Origin: Gymnopus androsaceus JB14
Lineage: Eukaryota; Basidiomycota; Agaricomycetes; Agaricales; Omphalotaceae
Direction: 5' to 3'
Length of the DNA stretch: 64,000 bases
NCBI GenBank assembly: GCA_009733575.1
Contig: ML769669.1
Coordinates: 23,570-87,569, forward strand
The notes beneath the pieces were generated by a model that saw only the letters and a list, made by a program, of their open reading frames with translations, was not told where the DNA came from and made no database searches. Shown one piece after another: positions 47,296 through 58,107 of this stretch (position 1 is the stretch's first letter; every line of letters begins with the position of its first letter). The position numbers and the translations under genes were made by a program.

Positions 47296-48790
47296 CTATT
47301 GAATGCCGCGAGAAACCATTCTCTTCCGAATTTCCTCCACCATCCTCTCCACTCGACTCCATGACACTTGCACCTTATCGGTGATTAATATGACTGGCGG
47401 AAGACCGATGAGAAGCTGGATCCAATACGAAGGGTTGTCTTGGGCACAAATCATATCCAACGACCACTGAGTAATTTCCGAGTCCTCGACCTCTCTCGCG
47501 AGACCAAATAAATGTGGGATCCAAACGTTTTCAGAGTGGGGACCGAGCGGAACTTTGGTCCATTGGTATTCGTCATCTGCATTGGTAACAAAAACGTTAG
47601 CCTATAAATGCGCGATAAAATTGAGGCACTAACAAACGACAATGCTAAGTTTGGGAGATACAGAGCCAAACGCGGTGACTATTCTACAAGCTTCTTCAAG
47701 ACTTGGGACACGTAGAGCGGCGGCGAAAAGTGCCATCCGAGTGACGCAGAGCGTAGTCAGTTGTTGCAATGAGGGCAGGAGAGCTTTCAGATTATCGAAG
47801 CATGTTTCTGTTGGATATAGGGCCTTTGATGAATTGTGTTAGTCGTGGCGAGATCGAAGGGCGAAGATTAGAATATTTCACCTCGTCGATATCAGGATTC
47901 CCAAGAGACAAATGAACAAGGCACAAAGTTGTTATGTTGGGAAAGCGACATGCAATGGTCCTTGGTAGCGGCCCCGTGAACCCCCTGGTAAATAGCGTTG
48001 CTTCTTTCACAGTATCGCCTGCTTGGCGTTGAAGATGTCCCACAGCATCGAGAATGCAAGCCTCATCAAGCGTAATAGTTTGAAAAGAAGTGAGAGATAT
48101 GTGAAGCAGGGAGCAAGAGTTTTGAAATTGTATGCGAGGAAAAAGAGCAACGTTGCCTTCAAAGCGAGTCAAGATTGAGAAGCTTATTGGGGACTTTTCC
48201 GTCTCCGTGGGCAAGTCCAGGGGAGCTGGCACATCTAGAACTAGGTTATTTATTGTGCACGAGTGCCGCCGAAGGAAATCGGCAAGCGATGATGTGAATG
48301 GGAAGGTGTCTTGGAACTTGAAATGGAAGAGATGAGGAAAGTGACACGATTGTAGAATGGTAGAGTAGAAATTGCTTTCCGCGCCATTGATCGATATGAC
48401 CAGTACGCGTAGTTGAGATAATCGTGGTAGGGCATTGCCAAGATTCGAAAAAATGCAGAAAGAAAGATCGGATCGCTACTAGGGTGGAGATGGTAAGTGT
48501 GTGTTAACTAGTTTACTGAAGGAAGGTACATACTGGAATGATATTGCTAAACGCCTAACCGAGAAAGCAGCTGCGTCGTATTTCACAAGATTACGACAAC
48601 AATTTATGAAGAGAGAAGGGTTCACAAAGGAGAGGTCGCGGTACAAGAATGGAAGACTAAATTCGCGAATAAACCGCGAGACGCGACAAAGAATGAGAAG
48701 ACTCGGTTTAGGGCACAGCGAGAGGATGTTTGTAATCAGTTCTGAAGGAAGTCGCAGAAAAGGGCAGTCGCTGTGGGCATTCGGTTCCAT
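47296..48790 (-). CDS. F-box protein gene, copy c
   Basis: The ATG at 48790 gives MEPNAHSDCPFLRLPSELI with the F-box, then ILCRVSRFIREFSLPFLYRD. After a short intron near 48480-48520 the leucine-rich body reads NALPRLSQLRVLVISI, LDVPAPLDLPTETEKSPISF, LTRFEGNVALFPRI and RTIACRFPNITTLCLVHLSL. It is followed by a small exon (LPSLQQLTTLC, then SVSPKLSIVVC) and the last exon with WIPHLFGLAREVEDSEITQW and RVERMVEEIRKRM, ending GIQ at 47296. It is very similar to copy b, including the 3' flank (GACGAGACTCCATATTTGAA). This pattern indicates recent tandem duplication. It starts divergently from coiled-coil gene 1, about 160 bp away. Confidence 0.7.
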
Positions 48791-48948
48791 CGATGAACGT
48801 TCAGAACAAGTTTAAACTAAGCGCCTAAGGAATGAGTCATCGCCACGAGTCGCGAAGTCGTGTGGCCATTCGTAGCGTTACCATTCTTCTTCAATTTGAA
48901 CTATCATCTACTTGCCACACAACGCGAAACACTCTTCATTCGAACGCC

Positions 48949-51133
48949 ATGAATCAACTATCCAACTCCAGCGAAACCCTCGAAGATATAGCTGATATGG
49001 AAATTGTGGAACGAGAATTGCTCGACATTACTGTGCGTCATTTTCATTCATTCCTGTTTCTCAAAACTAATGTTTTCTTTAGATGCATTCCGAGGAGACA
49101 GACCAACTAACGGATACTGACGATGAATCATCCTCGGATTTCTCCATAGTTGATTTGGATCACGAAGAAAAGGCGACTTCTTATCAGTGGCCCGCCGATC
49201 TTCTCGCTCCCGGTAGCCCCTCAACTCAAGAGAATAACTTTTTGTGTGGCTCCTGCGGCGAACTTCATTCATCCTCCAAAGAAGAACCAACCGATACCCA
49301 GCTTTTGGATGCCGAGCGTCAGCACCATCGTGCTGCGATAGCCGAGCTCGAGGAAAAGCATAAAGAGCAAATGGTAGCGTATGCGGCCGAGTTGCAAGAG
49401 CTGTTGAAAGCGCAGGCCACCCTTGAAAATGATCTTACTCGGACAGCTGAACACCAGAGGGAGCTGTTAACGCGGAGAGAAGGAGGAATTGCACACACAG
49501 CTGGTAGATGTTTCGCGTATCAGGGATGCTCTCTTTGCGGAGAATGGTCGTCTTTCAAAGGAAGTTGAAACAGTGTTCTCTCATATCTCAGGGCGAACAG
49601 GTGAAGGTCGCGAATTTCGAGCAGGAACGACTCGAGCTTTTGGCTTGCCGAGACTCGCTCTCTACCCAGTTGAAAGATCGGAACCATGAACTTGATATCC
49701 TCCGTACCGCTGTGGAGCGATCCGATGGAGAGATGCAATCTCTTTCAATAGCTCGTGATGACGCTGAGGCTGAATCCGCTCGTCTCCGTCATGAGATAGA
49801 GGAGCTCCGAGTCGACGCTACCACTGCACAACAACGCAGGGATCTAGTCGACTCGAACAATGTTCTTCGTAACGAGCTCGAGGATGCTGTACACGAGCTA
49901 CACGTGGAACGTATGCGAACAGTGGGATCTGCTGACGAGGTCCTAACCCTCACAGAAGCTCGAGACAGTATCGGAGCCGACTTTGACCGAGTTAGCCGTG
50001 AGCGAGACGAGCTCAAGAACAACTTCGAATCTACGGTCACCGACTTGAACGCTCACTATTCATTCTCTTCATACCGATCTCCAGAACAAGACCCGCAAAC
50101 TCGAGACAGAACGTTTCCAAGCCAGTTCGGCTGCGAGCGATCTTTCTAACCAGGTTTCTGACCTTACGCGTAGGCTGGACGATGAGGCCCAAGAGGCTTC
50201 CCGTCTGATCCAGAATAAGGAAGAGCGTTTCAGTATCCTTCGAGCTGAAATGGAGATGCGAATCAACGACTTGATGGCTTTGGCAGCCGAACGAGATCGT
50301 CTTGACTGCGTCTCAAGCGTCCTTTTTAGCTCGGTGCGACGAGCTATCTCAGGAGAATTCCCGTCTCAATACCACCCTCGAATCCAAGAACCAGCAGCTT
50401 CATGCTGTATATGACGAAATAGACAATCTGACACGCGCCAAAGACTCGCAAGACACGACAATTCGCGATCTCCGAGCGCAGGTAACTGCTTTGCAAAGCT
50501 CGCAGGAGTCTTTCAGAGGCGATGCCCTCAAGCATCGACGAGCCAGAGATAAAGCAGAGAGGGCTCTCGGGGAAGGTCTCGAGGTTCATTACTCGGGAGA
50601 TTGAAGATTTGCAAGCGACAGTTGCACGCTGCTGTAGAATCTACTCGTAGCTTCTTCTCTACAGGTCAACGAACTTACTCGCAAGATGGGAGCCAAGAAT
50701 CGAAAAGATCCAAGCTCTGCGCTTCGAAAGGGACTCTCTGAAGCAGGGAGATGTCGCTGAGCAGGATCGGATTCGCGATTTGCGAACGCGCTTGGACTAC
50801 CACCTGAAAACGAACGAGATTCGATCCAGGAATCAGATGCAGACCCAGATGAATACGATTCAGGCGCAGTATGACAGACTCGCTGAGGAGAATTCCCAGT
50901 TGAAGGAGACTGTCAAGGCTAAGGATCGAAAGATCCATGATCTACGCACCGAAAGGAACTCTCTCCGGTCTGGAAGTCTTCAGCGCCAACAATCTCGAGC
51001 TCGACCCAGCCGTGACGCAGTGCAATCCAGACGCAGCTCGAGCCGCTCATCGTATCTCGGTCCCATCGGAACCGTACTATGGGTATGCTGGTGGGTTTCC
51101 AAACAGTCGACGATAGGACCCAAGGAGGAGTAG
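48949..51133 (+). pseudogene. Long coiled-coil protein gene, copy 1 (frameshifted)
   Basis: Exon 1 (ATG 48949, MNQLSNSSETLEDIADMEIV) joins over a 51-bp intron (GTGCGT...CTTTAG) to MHSEETDQLTDTDDE. A Cys pair follows (LCGSCGEL), then long heptad-rich coiled coil: AELEEKHKEQMVAYAAELQE, RSDGEMQSLSIARDDAEAES, ARDSIGADFDRVSRERDELK and later ENSQLKETVKAKDRKIHDLR. Compared with copy 2 there is an extra G at about 49475 (ACGCGGAGAG versus ACGCGAGAG) and more indels near 49570, 50060, 50310 and 50570. The reading frame is broken at least five times. It resembles filament or tether proteins by composition only; no motor or known domain is visible. Confidence 0.65.
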
Positions 51134-51537
51134 CCTAGTCTGACGCATAAAGTTGTATATTTTTCCTTCCTTGAGTCTCTCATTCATATCGATACAGCAC
51201 TAGTATATATATCACTGTTCTCCGAATTACTTACTATATTCTTATCTCCTCTTGTGTAATTTAAACTTGAACATGCAGATATCGACGTTGTAGATAATTT
51301 CGAGATGCTGTAGTTTCCACTAAGAACTTATAATATTCTGTCACAATCCAAGTGAGATGATTGAGTCTGGATTATCGAGACTACGTGAGTCTCTGTTAGG
51401 TAGGCATCGATCGATGAAGGAAGATATTGATTCTTGAAAGCATTGTGTACATACTATAGGGAACTGTTATCATAATCGTTCCTGCTTCAGGAAGTGTCTA
51501 AAAATTATAAAACAAACTACATATTTATATACACTGT
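51134..51537. other. 3' flank of coiled-coil copy 1
   Basis: It matches 60517-61020 downstream of copy 2 (GTGTAATTTAAACTTGAAC, GAGATACTGTAGTTTCCACT), with a different stretch where copy 2 has a doubled CCCTCTAAGAGGT word. No gene. Confidence 0.6.
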
Positions 51538-51699
51538 CATCAGCAAAACCTGTATTTTCGTTGGAGGAAACCATTATAATTTAAGCATCTCTGGAGCAAG
51601 GTGCCCATTTCAGAGCGCTCTGGAGAGCCTGGAGACGTTTGACAGGTTTTTTGACAGCTGTCAGGGAGACCTCCAGCGAAAATACAGGTTTTGCTGATG
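51538..51699. mobile_element. MITE copy A
   Basis: 162 bp with about 27-bp terminal inverted repeats (one mismatch) beginning CATCAGCAAAACCTGTATTT. The paralogous site near 61020-61030 lacks it (ATACATACTCACACACTCGG), so it is a real insertion. Flanking dinucleotides are GT and AT, or TG/TG if the ends are read one base longer. The interior shares CTCTGGAGCAAGG and TTTTTTGACAGCTGTCAGG with copy C. Confidence 0.85.
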
Positions 51700-51757
51700 A
51701 TGCTCACACTCGGAGTCCCAGTCAATTGTATTTCAACGAACATTGAACAAAGTTATT

Positions 51758-51878
51758 TTCACCAAGTTGTCGCTGACCCATAATTCCGTACCGGCCTTGA
51801 CCTTGAGGGCGCCAACAGGCCGCCCTTTCCACCCCATACCCATGCTGAGAGCTGAGGAATATATTCATCATCTGCCAG
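51758..51878 (-). pseudogene. Orphan C-terminal coding fragment, copy 1
   Basis: On the minus strand the sequence encodes a tail with ADDEYIP and SRPVRNYGSATTW before a stop at 51759. The same tail, better preserved, lies at 61068-61281. MITE B inserted at its upstream edge. The parent gene is not in this window. Confidence 0.5.
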
Positions 51879-52036
51879 CATCAGCAAAACCTGGGTGATC
51901 CCACAGCAAGGTCCCCCTCTGTCCAGAACTGGACAGCACTGTGGCTTCTGTGGATTGTATTGGGCTTCTGTACAGTGCTGTACAGCAACCCACAGCAATC
52001 CACAGCAATCCACAGTTCACCCAGGTTTTGCTGATG
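51879..52036. mobile_element. MITE copy B
   Basis: 158 bp with a perfect 20-bp terminal inverted repeat CATCAGCAAAACCTGGGTGA. It is flanked by AG on both sides. The empty site is preserved in the paralog near 61172-61190 (CTGCCAGGTCCCCAGCTTC), where AG occurs once, supporting a 2-bp duplication. The interior differs from copies A and C and has its own inverted repeats around CTGTACAG. Confidence 0.85.
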
Positions 52037-52060
52037 AGGTCTCCAGCTTCGGCGGGATCT

Positions 52061-52200
52061 TTTATGATGATTGGGACTCGATGCAGAACGATCCAGAGGT
52101 TTATGGGCACTCGTAAATTTCTTTTAGTTTGCGACCTCTGCTCACACTCCCGGATCGTCTTCCTTTCGCCCACTGGTCCCTAATCCTTTCTTTATCTAGC
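52061..52200 (+). pseudogene. Fragment of the APP1-type gene
   Basis: ATGATGATTGGGACTCGATG, then GATCCAGAGGTTTATGGGCA and CTCGTAAATTTCTTTTAGTT, aligns with 40155-40300, covering the end of the penultimate exon (MIGDS motif) and the following intron up to TTATCTAG. It is an isolated piece next to MITE B. Confidence 0.75.
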
Positions 52201-52511
52201 TAGCCTGAACAGATTCAAATGATGAGCCAAACTTCAGCGGGAACCCGAATCTTGCATCTTGTTTCACTACATTAAATTTCGACTTCTGACAGATCCGCAT
52301 GGGGCTTTTTCTATTGGGATCAATTCCGCCTATGATGAGGAACAGCTAATAACCATTGTAGTTAATCTAGGACCCCTAAAACTCCTGAAAATGAATCAGA
52401 GTCAAAACAAATCGGCAGGCATCTTTCTCTTAAAATGAACAGCTTAACATCAGCCGCGCGTCCCTCTTCTCTTGAGCCTTCTACTACTTCCTAATCTCTA
52501 ACACGGCAGAA

Positions 52512-55500
52512 ATGGCAGGGAATCTAGCACAACCTAGCAATCAGTATGTCTCAAGGATACCTGGATCTCCAACTCACATATTCTATTCTCAGACAGTTTG
52601 CCGGTGCTCACAATTTGAGCATAAGAGAAAGTATATTCAATGCTATTATGGGGTCAGCCTACTACACGGTTCATTTACCTCCTCCTCCTGCCTCTCGTGC
52701 AGTTCAGACAGTCACGGCAGGTGGAAATCCATCCTCAGATTCAACACCTTTCATCGCAAGTGAAGTTTATGCTCAGTTACTTCTTGGTCAAAAGAAAGGT
52801 TACCCTCTATGGAATCCAAAAGTAGAGGGCTCAAATCATTTGCCACTGGAATATAAACAATATGGTGTTCACATTGGTGATGTGGGCATATTGAATGAAA
52901 AGGGAGGATTCAATCCCCTTTTCAACACATGCCATCCTCAAAGCCATCCTTTGAATATCAGAGGTGTTCCTCCAAATTTCAAGGTCCTTGAAATTGATGA
53001 AAATGATACTTTGGAGTCTCCAAGAGCATATACACTGGGCTCCCATGTAGCAAGTGATAACTCCTTCTGCCAAGATACAATGTCCTATTCAGAAGGGCAA
53101 ATTCCAATTGCGTCAGTAATATGAATCTATGTCCTATTCTGATTGACAAAGTAATCTGCAGAGAGGTTCCTGTGGAATTTGGAGCTGGTCAGGTGTTCAC
53201 ATCTTCAGCTACCAAGGGTGCATTGCTCATCCTACCTGAAGGGGGAAGAAGTAGTGATCATGAACAGAGACTCCGCTTCATAAAACATGCTGCTGAACAT
53301 GCACAGCCCTGGTATGACTATGTGAATGGACTTAGACAGTTGTCTCGTGGAGTAGAGAATGGGTCTATCTACCTTGTCACTGGTTATGACAAAGCTCGTG
53401 TATGGGGAATGGCTTCCTTTAAGGATGCTCAAGGACCTGTGCGCCTGGATTTTGTATCCCGGATGTCCTACAATGCAGGTGGCCCACCAGAATTCTGGTT
53501 TCAGAAATGTCACTTTGCATCAGCATTCAATGATGCTGATAATGAGTTTCAGAACCAGTCTGGATGTGTATTCTTGCGGGGGGTGAAAATTGCTATTCGA
53601 GACTCCTGGTTCTTTAACAAATATGCAGAAGCAGCCCATATTCTTGATCTCAAAGATGACCAAGTCATCTCAAAACAAGGCAGAACTTCTATCTCACCTC
53701 GTTTACAAACAATGGGGGCCATCATCTATCATTTATCCCCTTAATTCAAACACTGACCAGGAGCATCACATCTTGGAAATGAACAGTCCAAATGAAAGTG
53801 GTATAAATAGTGCTTTTTCAACAAGACATGCAGTAAGCCAGTTTCAATTTAATTGGCCAAGCACTTTCATCCAGTACTGACTTATTGTGTTTAGGGTTAC
53901 CATCCTTCAGATGTTATCAATAAATGGATTTTAAATAATGTGAGTGTATCTACTATCATTTAGCAGTAAGTTTGCACCCGATGTTTTGCTCAGTTTATAT
54001 ACTTTGTTACAGTACCAAGAAGTGGATGTTGCAGTGACACATGATGATGATTGGGCATCTGTGATTGAAAATGTAATGTTTTCTGTCAGGCTTGCTGGTG
54101 ACAGATGCACAAACTATTCTAATTTTGGTCACTCTCCAGAATGAATTAGAGATTTTTGAACCAGGAAATGTCAAGCTTATTGATAGGATTAGCAAGTACT
54201 TGAGGCTCATTAAATCTTCCCGTATGTGCTACACTGCTAGACTTTTATGACTTTCAAATGTTGATATTTGATGCAGGCCTTACTTTTGGTTGCTTTGATA
54301 TATCATACAGATCTGACAGAGAAATCATCTACAGCAGTGAAGATACATCACATAGCACTCTAGAAGAAGATACAGGTGCTCATCAAGCTCAAGGAGCCTA
54401 CAGAATGCAGACAAATGGTAACTATGTAGCTTGCATCAGCATACATCTCTCTTCCTAACACTATTGCTGGTAGTTTCTGATACAGGTGTCTTCTGCAATT
54501 TTGAGAAAGAAAACATCAACAGCAGTGGTCCTCAATCACATGGAAAGTTGGAGAGTGCTGAGAAGTTGGCAGAGGATGAGTTTATACAGTCCCAGGGAGT
54601 GGTTGATGACATGGCCAATCTAGCATATACATATCGGGCACATGGAAAGTTGGAGAGTGCTGAGAAGTTGGAAGAGAAGGTGTTTGTACTACAGAAGGAA
54701 GTGATTGGGGAACACCACCCTGATACATTAACTTCCATGGCCAATCTAGCATCTACATATCGGGCACATGGAAAGTTGGAGAGTGCTGAGAAGCTGGAAG
54801 AGAAGGTGTTTGTACTACAGAAGGAAGTGATTGGGGAACACCACCCTGATACATTAACTTCCATGGCCAATCTAGCATCTACATATCGGGCACATGGAAA
54901 GTTGGAGAGTGCTGAGAAGCTGGGGAGGAGGTGCTTATACTACAAAAGCAAGTGATCGGGGAGCATCACCCTCATACATTAACTTCCATGGCCAATCTGG
55001 CATCTACTTATCAGGCATCTGGAAAGTTAGAGAGTGCAGAGAAGCTGGAGGAGGAGGTATTAATACTGCGCAAGGAAGTGATTGGGAAGCATCACCCTGA
55101 TACATTAACTTCCATGGCTAATCTGGCATCTACATATCGGGCACATGGAAAGTTAGAGAGTGCAGAGAAGTTGGGGGAGGAGGTGCTTACATTGCAGAAG
55201 CAAGTGATTGGGGAGCACCACCCTCATACATTAGCTTCCATGGCTAATCTGGCATTTACATATCGGGCATGTGGAAAGTTAGAGAGTGCTGAGAATTTGG
55301 GGGAGGAGGTGCTTATACTACAGAAGCAAGTGATTGGGGAGCATCACCCTCATACATTGACTTCCATGGCCAATCTGGCATCTACTTATCAGGCATGTGG
55401 AAAGTTAGAGAGTGCAGAGAAGCTGGAGGAGGAGGTGTTAATACTGCGCAAGGAAGTGATTGGGGAGCATCACCCTGATACATTAATTTCCATGGCTAAT

Positions 55501-56613
55501 CTGGCATCTACTTATCAGGCATCTGGAAAGTTAGAGAGTGCAGAGAAGCTGGAGGAGGAGGTGTTAATACTGCGCAAGGAAGTGATTGGGAAGCATCACC
55601 CTGATACATTCATTTCCATGGCTAATCTGGCATCTACATATCGGGCCCATGGAAAGTTAGAGAGTGCAGAGAAGTTGGGGGAGGAGGTGCTTATATTGCA
55701 GAAGCAAGTGATTGGGGAGCATCACCCTCATACATTAACTTCCATGGCCAATCTAGCATTTACGTATCGGGCATGTGGAAAGTTAGAGAGTGCTGAGAAT
55801 TTGGGGGTGGAGGTGATTATACTACAGAAGCAAGTGATTGGGGAGCATCACCCTGATACATTAATTTCCATGGCTAATCTGGCATCTACATATCGTGCAC
55901 ATGGAAAGTTAGAGAGTGCAGAGAAGTTGGGGGAGGAGGTGCTTATATTGCAGAAGCAAATGATTGGGGAGCATCACCCTGATACATTAACATCTATGGC
56001 CAATCTGGCATCTACATATTGGGCACATGGAAAGTTAGATAGTGCTGAGAAGCTGGGGGAGGAGGTGCTTACACTGTGCAAGGAAGTGATTGGGGAGCAC
56101 CACCCTCATACATTAACTTCCATGGCCAATCTGGCAACTATATATCAAGCATGTGGAAAGTTAGAGAGTGCTGAGAAGTTGGGGGAGGAGGTGCTTGCAC
56201 TTCGTAAGGAAGTGATTGGGGAGCACCACCCTGATACATTAACTTCCATGGCCAATGTGGCATCTACTTATCGAGCGTGTGGAAAGTTAGAGAGTGCAGA
56301 GAAGTTGGAGGAGGAGGTGCTTATACTGCGCAAGGAGGTGATTGGGGAGCATCACCCTGATACATTAATTTCCATGGCCAATCTTGCATCTACATATCGG
56401 GCACACAAAAAATTAGAGAGTGCTGAGAAGTTGGAGGCGGAGGTGCTTATACTGCAGAAGGAAGTGATTGGGGAGCGCCACCACGATACATTAACTTCCA
56501 TGCACAATCTGGCATCTACTTATCAGGCACATGAAAAGTTAGAGAGTGCTGAGAAGTTGAGGGAGGGGGTGCTTATACTGCGCAAGAAAAACTATGCTTG
56601 GCCCTGGATATGA
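52512..56613 (+). CDS. GDVG-motif Agaricomycete family protein running into a long TPR array
   Basis: The ATG at 52512 (MAGNLAQPSNQ) joins after a 49-bp intron to QFAGAHNLSIRESIFNAIMG; ATG 52546 is an alternative. Family blocks follow: LPLEYKQYGVHIGDVGILNE, FNPLFNTCHPQSHPLN, then after an intron VPVEFGAGQVFTSSATKGAL, LLILPEGG, YLVTGYDKARVWGMASF, and GCVFLRGVKIAIRD. A frame change near 53740 precedes HHILEMNSPNESG. Then GYHPSDVINKWILNN and VDVAVTHDDDWASVIEN, the family's C-terminal signature, across introns. Small exons continue to about 54420. From 54540 on, about 16 TPR units of 42 residues follow to the stop at 56611. A GGGG run at 54922-54925 breaks the array. Whether the two halves form one mRNA is not proven. 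I know the first half only as an expanded mushroom family of unknown function. Confidence 0.65.
54540..56590 (+). repeat. Array of about sixteen 126-bp TPR-coding repeats
   Basis: Near-identical 126-bp units encode GKLESAEKL, EEVL-L-K-VIGEHHP and TLTSMANLASTY. Most differences fall at a few codons: Q/R/W and H/C/S before GKLES, E/G after EKL, I/T/V and R/Q/C around the L-L-K stretch, D/H before TL. The unit is nearly the same as that of the NLR-like gene at 29.5-30.6 kb. Confidence 0.9.
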
Positions 56614-57159
56614 AATGATGAGTCTGGAAATGTAAACAATCTGTTCACCTGTTATCACCCTTACTGGAACCAGCACTTGTGTACCTTCTTACAATTCTTT
56701 CATACATATTGAATGAGTATTGTACTATGTATACTCAAGTTGTTTTGCTTTGCTGTTTGGTCTGAACCAATACAAAACCACAATGTGATTTTACATTCAA
56801 CCACGGCTGCGAGACTCGCAAACAGAGATAAGTGCCCCTCGGCTATACTACTAAACACACTGAACACACTTCGGGTCGTATCATGATAGCCAGATCCGGG
56901 AAAGCTCACACTGGTTCCGTTAATGTAGAGCTCTATAATGGTTTGAGCGTCCGGATCGGCGTTGGCCTAGCCTACGCGGGGAAACAGCTCCATATTTACA
57001 CCCTCCTCTGCCGGAGAGCAAGGATAATGGGTGATGCAATCTGTACGAACAGTTGGGGACGGGGAAAAGAAATAAAACCAATCAATGAACGAACCGATAT
57101 CCCAAGTTCCTCTTCAGCAGCAGCATCAAACGTAACAGAATACCCTGATAGATCTAGCC
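56614..57159. other. 3' flank of the TPR gene
   Basis: No gene supported. The block is repeated with many indels at 61560-62110, which marks it as part of the duplicated segment. Confidence 0.5.
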
Positions 57160-57410
57160 CAGAAATTCACTCCCCACTTGCCTTTGATCTCATTCCTATC
57201 CAGACTCGATTTCTCTCCAGTCGCGAATGGTGAATCAACAGCAAAAAAACACGTCGATCTGCACTTCTAGAATATTTGAGGGTTTCGCTGAATAGTTGAG
57301 TCATGGCGTTCGAATGAAGAGTGTTTCGCGTTGTGTGGAAATTAGAGGCGAATGAGAACGCCACAAATGGCGAAGACTCATCACTTTTGAACTGGTTTCT
57401 GAACGTACGC
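57160..57410 (-). pseudogene. Inverted fragment of the coiled-coil gene 5' end
   Basis: Read on the minus strand this holds the promoter words of the coiled-coil genes (AGTGATGAGTC, CCATTTGTGGCGTT), then HTTRNTLHSNAMTQLFSETL, matching exon 1 of coiled-coil copy 1. It then diverges. It lies in opposite orientation to the intact copies at 48.9 and 58.3 kb. Confidence 0.65.
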
Positions 57411-57429
57411 GCCAGCACCCATAAAATTG

Positions 57430-58107
57430 AGTGTGGAGAAGTCGTCAATAAAGATTACAGCTCCGACTATCTTTACAGGCAACGTCGCTTTCATTCCTTA
57501 CTTGAAACCGCTCTCACTTCGTAGCGTCAATTTTACATCTTTTCATAGTCTCGAGCTTGATGAGGGTTCTATCCTCGATGCTATGGACTATTTTCATGCA
57601 GAAAATACCTCGACAACGGATGGTATGAGCGGGGAATCGCTGTGGAAGGGGAATTCGAAGAGACAGGGAAAGTGACGTCCTTGGAGATAGTGCACGCTTT
57701 CCCTCCAGAGTGATGGGACTGATATGCGCAGTTGGCATAATTCAGATAATCGAGATAGTGCATTGGCCACAATTCAATAAAATGTAGACAAGAGTATTGG
57801 ATCGCTACGGCAGAGAGGGTAAGCAATGGGTGCTGCAAAAGTGACGGTACACACATGAATGATATTTCCAAACTCCTAACCGAGAGAGCAGCTCCGTCGT
57901 CTTTATTAATAGGAGTATGGCAATATTTTGTAAAGAGAGCAGGCTTCTCGAAGGAGAGGTCGCGGTACAAGAACAGAAGACTGAATTCGCGAATATACCG
58001 CGAAACGGGACAAAGGGTGAGAAGACTCGATTTTGGGACACAGTGAGGTGACTTTTGTGATCAGCTCTGGAGGGAGCCGTAGAAGAGTTGTGTCTAGTTG
58101 TGTTCCA
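57430..58107 (-). pseudogene. Truncated F-box gene, copy d
   Basis: The minus strand carries YRDLSFEKPALFTKYCHTPI, SVRSLEISFMC and FIELWPMHYLDYLNYA, closest to F-box copy a. The body is cut off near 57430, where sequence equivalent to the LDEGSILDAMDYFHAEN region ends at the inverted coiled-coil fragment. The F-box start region at 58020-58107 is frameshifted. It is divergent from coiled-coil copy 2. Confidence 0.7.
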
